Below the pieces are notes generated by a model. The model did not search any database. It saw nothing but the letters and a program-made list of their open reading frames with translations, and was not told where the DNA came from. The translations under genes were made by a program, and so were the position numbers. Shown piece by piece: positions 59,411 through 64,000 of a stretch of DNA of 64,000 nt (the first letter of the stretch is position 1; each line of letters begins with the position of its first letter). Origin of the DNA: Promicromonospora sp. AC04 (GTDB lineage: Bacteria > Actinomycetota > Actinomycetes > Actinomycetales > Cellulomonadaceae); contig NZ_QBUG01000011.1 of assembly GCF_003058225.1 (NCBI RefSeq), positions 124,001 through 188,000 of the forward strand. The letters are read 5' to 3'.

Positions 59411-59802
59411 GACGGACTCCTTCAGGCTTGGCGTGCGCTTTGGTATGCAGCCTCGACGCTTGTCACCGAAGGGACCGACCCCCAGGACGGGGGCTACCGT
59501 GCTGGTGGCCCCGCCCTCAGAGCAGAGGCCACATATCTGGAAGATAGCACCCGGAAACCGGGCTCTCATGAACAAATGTTCCAAAGAAGGCACTATGCCC
59601 TGGGCAACTCGGGCACAGCAAGATCCTGACTTTTCCCTTGATTTCAGATGGCGAATGCGTCGGGCCCATGACGCCCCCAGATGTGGCAACTGCGCACGAC
59701 TGAGCCGCCGGACCTGCGTCCCGCGCGTGGAGCACCTCGGTAGCCGCGCCGCACCCAGGAGCGCCTCGACGAGGCCATGGCGGCGCTGCCGAACGTAACC
59801 GG
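59411..59802 (-). promoter_or_regulatory. Leader/promoter region of the surface operon
   Basis: These 392 bases contain no gene. On the minus strand they hold a GAAC-N4-GTTC palindrome (59570-59581), a small CCCGG-AAA-CCGGG hairpin (59550-59562), and a larger CCCCC-AGGAC-GGGGG hairpin near 59480, then the ribosome site of the first gene. The section at 59530-59660 is markedly AT-richer than its surroundings, as expected of a promoter. The long leader suggests post-transcriptional control. Confidence 0.5.
59570..59581. promoter_or_regulatory. SOS-box-like palindrome GAAC-AAAT-GTTC
   Basis: GAACAAATGTTC matches the Gram-positive LexA core GAAC-N4-GTTC and lies 160 bases upstream of the surface-operon start. 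The flanking bases of the strict mycobacterial consensus (TCG/CGA) are absent, so LexA control is only a possibility. Confidence 0.35.
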
Positions 59803-60453
59803 CTAGCGCCCCGCCGGCCGTCCCCAGAGCATCCGGCCGACCACCCGGCGTCGTAGGACCACGAACAGATGCACGGCCAGCGCGGCGTAGAAGCACAGGT
59901 GCGCGGCGATGTGGAGCGGGACGAGGTCGTCGCTGCCGACCACCAGCGCGATACCGGTCGCCGGGACCACGAAGAGCAGCGCGAGCAGGACCCGTTCGAC
60001 CCGGTGCAGCACCGTCCGGTCGGTCGCGGTGAGCCGCACGTCCCAGGGCGGCAGCGGCGTCGTGCGGCGCCACACGACCCGCAGGACGCCGACGGCGACG
60101 ATCGCCAGCCCGAGCAGGACGTGCCACCCCGCGAGCGACAGCTCGCCGTCGGCCAGGTCACCCGACCACAGGTCGGACCACGCTGCGCCGACGGCGTCAT
60201 CGGCGCGCTCCTCGCGGAGGTACTGCGCGGCCTCGCACCGGTCCTCCAACCGGTCGTACTGCTCCTCCTCGGCATCGGAGGTGTCACCGCCGCTGCGGTC
60301 CTCCCCCGGCGGGTCGCAGTCGACGTCGGGCACGTCGCCGTCGGTCTCCATCATGTAGCCGACCGTGAGCTGGGTAACCAGCAGGGCGACGGTCGACCAG
60401 TGCAGGACCTTCGTGACGATGCCGTACCCGTGCTCGCCGTTGCGCCACCTCAT
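59803..60453 (-). CDS. Cytochrome b561-family membrane protein with acidic loop insert
   Basis: The protein, about 216 residues, has four membrane helices. Likely heme ligands are H18 (VLHWSTVALL), H in LAGWHVLLG, and two in VPLHIAAHLCFYAALAVHL. This is the prokaryotic b561 layout that passes electrons between quinol and an acceptor. Between helices 1 and 2 is a loop of about 60 residues that is exceptionally acidic and contains two cysteines (GDVPDVDCDPPGEDRSGGD, DRLEDRCEAAQ), longer than in typical b561 proteins. ATG at 60453 is chosen over 60474. No partner oxidase is adjacent. Confidence 0.82.
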   Translation of the reverse strand: MRWRNGEHGYGIVTKVLHWSTVALLVTQLTVGYMMETDGDVPDVDCDPPGEDRSGGDTSDAEEEQYDRLEDRCEAAQYLREERADDAVGAAWSDLWSGDLADGELSLAGWHVLLGLAIVAVGVLRVVWRRTTPLPPWDVRLTATDRTVLHRVERVLLALLFVVPATGIALVVGSDDLVPLHIAAHLCFYAALAVHLFVVLRRRVVGRMLWGRPAGR

Positions 60454-60500
60454 GCCCGCAACCTCACAGCACACAACGCCTCCCCGTCCAGCACCGCCGC

Positions 60501-60528
60501 GGTGGGGCGAGGGGTGCCCCGCCCCACC
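60501..60528 (-). terminator. Terminator hairpin after the VOC gene
   Basis: A perfect nine-base stem GGTGGGGCG / CGCCCCACC with a ten-base loop lies 37 bases past the VOC stop codon on the minus strand. Confidence 0.6.
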
Positions 60529-60531
60529 GGC

Positions 60532-60567
60532 GTCGTCAGATCAGTCGTCAGATCAGTCGACAGATCA
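60532..60567. repeat. Three 12-bp tandem repeats ending on the VOC stop codon
   Basis: GTCGTCAGATCA is present at 60532-60543 and 60544-60555, and GTCGACAGATCA at 60556-60567. The last unit contains the stop codon of the VOC gene. Confidence 0.85.
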
Positions 60568-60990
60568 GGAAGCGCTCCAGGGCACCTCCACATCGAGCAC
60601 CCACGTCACGCCGAAGCGGTCCTTGAGCATCCCGTAGAGCGGAGCCCACGCCGCCTCGGCGAGGGGGACGACGACTGTCGACCCCTCGACGAGCCGCTCC
60701 CAATAGCCGGCGATCTCCGCCGCGTCAGTGCTGCGGACGGAGACGAACACGGGGATCACGCCCGGCTCGTACGCGGTGTGCGAGGGGACGTCGTACGCCA
60801 TCACCCGGAATCCCGACACGGACGCGACCTGGCCCCACATGACCTGCTCGGCCTCGGCCGGCTCGGTGACGTTGTGCGCGTCCGCATAGGTGACGGTGAC
60901 CAGCTGACCACCGAACACGGTCTGGTAGAGCTCCAGCGCCGCGCGAGCGTCGCCACGGAAGTTGAGGTGGGTGGTGGTGTTGATGGACAT
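60565..60990 (-). CDS. PhnB-like VOC family protein
   Basis: The 141-residue glyoxalase-fold protein starts THLNFRGDARAALELYQTVF and has ends typical of PhnB-like proteins (PLYGMLKDRFGVTWVLDVEV). AGGAGC precedes the ATG. It is divergent from a WYL-domain regulator across a GTxGAGGAC-N7-GTCCTCxAC inverted repeat, the recurrent actinobacterial pairing in which the regulator controls the VOC gene. The substrate is unknown. Confidence 0.88.
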   Translation of the reverse strand: MSINTTTHLNFRGDARAALELYQTVFGGQLVTVTYADAHNVTEPAEAEQVMWGQVASVSGFRVMAYDVPSHTAYEPGVIPVFVSVRSTDAAEIAGYWERLVEGSTVVVPLAEAAWAPLYGMLKDRFGVTWVLDVEVPWSAS

Positions 60991-61052
60991 GCCTGCTCCT
61001 TGCAGCTGTTGCCTCCGCCGGGCTTTCCCCGGCAACCCCCACACTCTCGGCA

Positions 61053-61089
61053 GTAGAGGACAGCGAAGGTCCTCCACTCTCCGTAACCT
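61053..61089. promoter_or_regulatory. Inverted repeat and -10 box between the VOC gene and the WYL regulator
   Basis: GTAGAGGAC-N7-GTCCTCCAC (61053-61077) has nine-base arms with one mismatch, and TAACCT (61084-61089) follows as the regulator's -10 box, six bases before its ATG. A dimeric regulator bound here would control both divergent genes. Confidence 0.65.
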
Positions 61090-61095
61090 CGAACC

Positions 61096-62112
61096 ATGAC
61101 CCCGACGACCACCACGACATCGCGACTGCTCGCGCTGCTGTCTCTCCTGCAGACGCGACGAGACTGGCCCGGCCAGCTCCTTGCCGACCGCCTGGGCATC
61201 AGCCATCGCACCGTCCGGCGCGACGTCGATCGGCTGCGCGAGATGGGGTATCGCATCCAGGCCGCGAAAGGGCCGGACGGCGGATACCACCTCGAGGCCG
61301 GCTCCGAGCTGCCCCCGCTGCTGTTCGACGACGATCAGGTGGTCGCCCTCGCTGTCGGGCTGCAAGCAGCCGCCGAGGCCGGTGCGGGTGTCGAAGAAGC
61401 CGCCGTACGTGCCTTGACGACGGTGCGCCAGGTGCTGCCGTCGCGCCTGCGCCATCGGCTCGACGCCCTGCGGTTCACCGCCGTTCCCAGCGGTGCGCAC
61501 GCATCCGCAGGACCGGTGGCACCGGAGGTGCTCGTCGAGCTCTCTGCCGCCGTCCGCGCCCGCGAGGTGCTGCGGTTCGACTACTCGAGCCGGCAGCCAC
61601 GCGTGGCCGACGTCGAACCGCCGCCCCCACGCCGCGTCGAGCCGCACCACGTCGTCACCTCGCACGGGCGCTGGTACCTGGTCGCCTGGGACCTCGAGCA
61701 CGACGACTGGCGCATCTTCCGCGCCGACCGGATCAGTCCCCGCACGCCGACCGGTCCCCGCTTCACCCCGCGAGAGGTCCCGGGCGGCAGCGTGCGCGAA
61801 TTCGTGTCGGCGCGCTTCAAGGGATCGGACCAGATCAACGCCTGGCCGTGCATCGGCAAGGTCATCATCGACCTGCCGGCCGACGCCGTCCTCCCGTTCG
61901 CCGGCGACGGAATGGTCGAGGATCTCGGCTCGGACCGGTGCGGCCTCGAGGCCGGATCGTGGTCGTGGCTGTCACTGGCCGCCTCGCTCGGCCGGTTCGA
62001 CGCCGCCATCGAGGTCGTCGGCCCACCCGAGCTGACGGCGGCGTTCGGCCGGCTGGCCACGCGCTATGCCGCGACCGCGTCGTCAGCCGGTCGTGGGAGC
62101 GTTGCGCGGTAG
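61096..62112 (+). CDS. YafY-type WYL-domain transcriptional regulator
   Basis: The 338-residue protein has an N-terminal winged helix (LLADRLGISHRTVRRDVDRL then GYRIQAAKGPDGGYHLEAG). A WYL domain near residue 200 follows (HGRWYLVAWDLEHDDWRIFR) and a WCX-like C-terminus. These regulators sense nucleotides or oligonucleotides in some systems, and in many actinobacteria they sit beside a VOC gene, as here. The mRNA is likely leaderless (TAACCT six bases before the ATG). Confidence 0.9.
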   Translation: MTPTTTTTSRLLALLSLLQTRRDWPGQLLADRLGISHRTVRRDVDRLREMGYRIQAAKGPDGGYHLEAGSELPPLLFDDDQVVALAVGLQAAAEAGAGVEEAAVRALTTVRQVLPSRLRHRLDALRFTAVPSGAHASAGPVAPEVLVELSAAVRAREVLRFDYSSRQPRVADVEPPPPRRVEPHHVVTSHGRWYLVAWDLEHDDWRIFRADRISPRTPTGPRFTPREVPGGSVREFVSARFKGSDQINAWPCIGKVIIDLPADAVLPFAGDGMVEDLGSDRCGLEAGSWSWLSLAASLGRFDAAIEVVGPPELTAAFGRLATRYAATASSAGRGSVAR

Positions 62113-62175
62113 GGCGCCGGCCCGGACAACACCGCCCGGGGTAGGTGCGACGCCGTGACCCGATAGCGTGGCTGC

Positions 62176-63648
62176 ATGGTGGGGGCCCTACCCGACTGGC
62201 TCGGCTGGTGGTCGAGCGCCGACTACGACGTCGCGCGCGCGATCCTCCAGCGCGGCTTCGGCGCGCTGTACGCGCTCGGATTCTGGTGCGTGCTGCGCCA
62301 GTTCCACCCGCTGCTCGGGGAGCATGGCATGTTGCCGGTCCCGGCGTACGTCGCGCGCACACGCTGGCGGCAGGGGCCGTCGCTGTTCCGGTGGCGCTAC
62401 TCGGACCGCCTGCTCGCGGCGTGCGCGTGGACCGGCGTCGTGCTGGCGGTGAGCGTCGTCGTCGGGCTGCCGCAGGCCGGGCCCTGGTGGGTGCCCGCCC
62501 TCGTGTTCCTGGTGATGTGGTGGCTCTACCTGTCCGTGGTCGCCGTCGGGCAGACCTTCTACGCCTTCGGCTGGGAGACCCTGCTGTGCGAGGCAGGGTT
62601 CCTCGTCGCGTTCCTCGGGTCCGACGCCGTGGGCGTGCCCCTCCTGATGGTCCTCGCGGTGCGCTGGCTGCTGTTCCGCATCGAGCACGGCGCCGGCCTG
62701 ATCAAGTGGCGCGGCGACGCCGCCTGGCGTGACCTCACCGCCCTCTACTACCACCACGAGACGCAGCCCCTGCCCGGCCCGTTCTCCTGGCACGCGCACC
62801 ATCTGCCGCGCTGGTGGCACCGGTTCGAGGTCGTCGGCACCCACGTCAGTCAGCTGCTCGTCCCGTGGCTGCTCCTCCTCCCGCAGCCCTTCCCGTCCGT
62901 CGCGGGCCTGGTGTTCGTCCTCACCCAGGCGTGGCTGGTGGTGACCGGCAACTTCGCGTGGCTCAACTGGGCGGCGATCATCCTGGCTCTGGGCGTGATC
63001 AGCGACAGCACCTGGGCCTGGCTGGGCAGCCTGCTCGGGCTGCCCGACGGCGCCGCGGCGGCTTCCGCTGCCGGGTCGCCTGCAGCGCCGATCCCGTTCG
63101 TGATAGTGGTGACCGCGGTGGCGCTGCTGCTGCTCGTGCTGTCGGTGCGGCCCGCGCTGAACCTCGCGTCGCGACGCCAGAAGATGAACGCGAGCTTCGA
63201 GCCGTTCCGGCTGGTCAACGCCTACGGTGCGTTCGGCTCGGTCACGCGGCGCCGCGACGAGGTCACCGTGGAGGGCACCCTCGCCCGGCGCCCAGGGCCC
63301 GACGACTGGGTCGAGTACGAGTTCCGGGGCAAGCCCGGTCCCACCGGCCGGCGTCCGCCCCAGGTGGCGCCCTACCACCTGCGGCTGGACTGGCTGATGT
63401 GGTTCCTCCCCCTGGGCCACGACGCCACGTGGTTCAGGGTGTTCCTGCGCCGGCTGCTCGAGGCCGATCCCCCGACCCTGCGGCTGCTGCGCCGGGACCC
63501 GTTCGGCGGGCAGCCGCCGAGCGCCGTCCGGGCGGTCCTGCACCGCTACCGGTACACGACACGCGAGGAGCGACGCCGCACCGGCGACTGGTGGGTGCGG
63601 GAGCGGCTCCGGGTGGCGGTCGATCCGGTGCGGCTCCCGGGCGGATAG
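62176..63648 (+). CDS. Lipase maturation factor family protein
   Basis: The 490-residue protein has about eight membrane segments and the LMF signatures ILQRGFGALYALGFWCVLRQ, QTFYAFGWETLLCEAGFLVA, RIEHGAGLIKWRGDAAWRDL and YHHETQPLPGPFSWHAHHLP. A C-terminal soluble part follows (PFRLVNAYGAFGSVTRRRDE, RLDWLMWFLPLG). In vertebrates LMF1 folds lipases in the endoplasmic reticulum; the bacterial role is undefined. TAGCGT ends six bases before the ATG, suggesting leaderless translation. No lipase gene is adjacent. Confidence 0.88.
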   Translation: MVGALPDWLGWWSSADYDVARAILQRGFGALYALGFWCVLRQFHPLLGEHGMLPVPAYVARTRWRQGPSLFRWRYSDRLLAACAWTGVVLAVSVVVGLPQAGPWWVPALVFLVMWWLYLSVVAVGQTFYAFGWETLLCEAGFLVAFLGSDAVGVPLLMVLAVRWLLFRIEHGAGLIKWRGDAAWRDLTALYYHHETQPLPGPFSWHAHHLPRWWHRFEVVGTHVSQLLVPWLLLLPQPFPSVAGLVFVLTQAWLVVTGNFAWLNWAAIILALGVISDSTWAWLGSLLGLPDGAAAASAAGSPAAPIPFVIVVTAVALLLLVLSVRPALNLASRRQKMNASFEPFRLVNAYGAFGSVTRRRDEVTVEGTLARRPGPDDWVEYEFRGKPGPTGRRPPQVAPYHLRLDWLMWFLPLGHDATWFRVFLRRLLEADPPTLRLLRRDPFGGQPPSAVRAVLHRYRYTTREERRRTGDWWVRERLRVAVDPVRLPGG

Positions 63649-63714
63649 CTCACGGGGGGGGTCGCGCCCTGGCCGGCACGGCGCCCACCTGCCCTCCCTG
63701 CACGTCGGCAAGGA

Positions 63715-64000
63715 CTACGCGGCCGGCCCCGTCGACTCCCGCCAGATGATCGTGTTCAGCGGGCCTTCGGACGACGGCGTCCCCGGCTCCGCCTTCGACG
63801 TCGGCCCCGACTCCGACCCCGACTCGGCCCGGAGGGTCGCGACCAGCCGGGCCATCGCCGCCCGGCCGAGCTTGCGGTGGTCGACGTGCACCGTGGTGAG
63901 GGTCGGCTCGAGGTACGCGCCGAGCTGGTTGTTGTCCCAGCCCGTCACACTGAGGTCCCCCGGGATCGACCAGCCGCGCTCGCGGGCGGCCAGGACCACG
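63715..64000 (-). CDS. LacI family regulator, C-terminal part (continues beyond the window)
   Basis: The visible 94 or so residues end a LacI-type sensor domain: RGWSIPGDLSVTGWDNNQLG, YLEPTLTTVHVDHRKLGRAA, then a Ser/Glu-rich linker and NTIIWRESTG, the final strand. The helix-turn-helix lies outside the window. The linker before the last strand (SESGPTSKAEPGTPSSEG) is longer than usual. The regulated genes are not visible. Confidence 0.85.
   Translation of the reverse strand, partial: VVLAARERGWSIPGDLSVTGWDNNQLGAYLEPTLTTVHVDHRKLGRAAMARLVATLRAESGSESGPTSKAEPGTPSSEGPLNTIIWRESTGPAA

Noticed and set aside
59411-59560. Cyclic-di-GMP or cyclic-di-AMP riboswitch in the surface-operon leader
   Set aside because: Hairpins and GGTAGC-like pieces are present, but I could not match the conserved core of either riboswitch class.

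Overview
The window is very GC-rich chromosomal DNA from an actinobacterium. GTG starts, four-base ATGA/GTGA gene overlaps, many TANNNT-initiated leaderless genes, actinobacterial families (CGNR zinc finger, WYL regulators, AYW[ST]xTG surface proteins, GH59) and a secreted-glycosidase lifestyle point to Micrococcales, perhaps Promicromonosporaceae or Cellulomonadaceae. That placement is inference. I see no rRNA, tRNA, CRISPR or complete mobile element.

Layout. 1-3684: an aldolase remnant, then a MarR regulator with an isochorismatase-like hydrolase, a luciferase-like monooxygenase and a flavin reductase; two copies of a TTGG-N4-CCAA operator tie the regulator to the operon. 3715-9348: small housekeeping and stress genes, a lytic transglycosylase lipoprotein and an aldo/keto reductase facing a LysR regulator with a textbook T-N11-A box. 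10434-19912: a secreted GH59 galactosylceramidase-like enzyme preceded by phased TGATCG sites, then a squalene-cyclase-fold protein, a phosphotransferase, pyruvate oxidase PoxB, an SDR facing an XRE regulator, a Rid protein and a frameshifted secreted protein. 20045-30720: a galactoside locus with a Tat-exported beta-propeller protein, an LplB/LplC-type ABC importer with its binding protein, YesL, a GH35 beta-galactosidase and a ROK repressor. 30781-38488: GNAT, VOC and F420-type reductase genes, a second MarR with paired operators, anchored Pro-rich proteins, an SGNH esterase, and a broken toxin-antitoxin pair with an intact operator palindrome.

38588-48678 is the clearest metabolic unit: a complete non-phosphorylating L-fucose pathway (mutarotase, dehydrogenase, lactonase, dehydratase, 2-keto-3-deoxy-fuconate dehydrogenase, diketo-acid hydrolase) with a ribose-type ABC importer and an FCD/GntR regulator. 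A palindrome CATC(G/A)GATG stands in front of each of its three transcription units, so the regulon can be read from the sequence. The expected end products are pyruvate and L-lactate, and poxB lies in the same window.

48972-55885: a secreted SnoaL-like protein, a two-component system, a tandem ABM protein, an MFS exporter, an intergenic cluster of degenerate repeats and a POT peptide transporter. 55950-59410: a surface-protein operon. It has a TasA/camelysin-like small protein, a large adhesin with two DUF3494 (ice-binding) domains and a DEP-repeat stalk but no wall anchor, and an overlapping ORF that begins with LPRTG, a membrane segment and RRRHR, so the missing sorting signal sits on the next ORF. 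59803-64000: cytochrome b561, a VOC protein, a WYL regulator, a lipase maturation factor homologue and the C-terminus of a LacI regulator.

Two patterns run across the window: short tandem repeats (9-18 bp units) at gene ends and operon junctions, and many regulators with apparently leaderless mRNAs.
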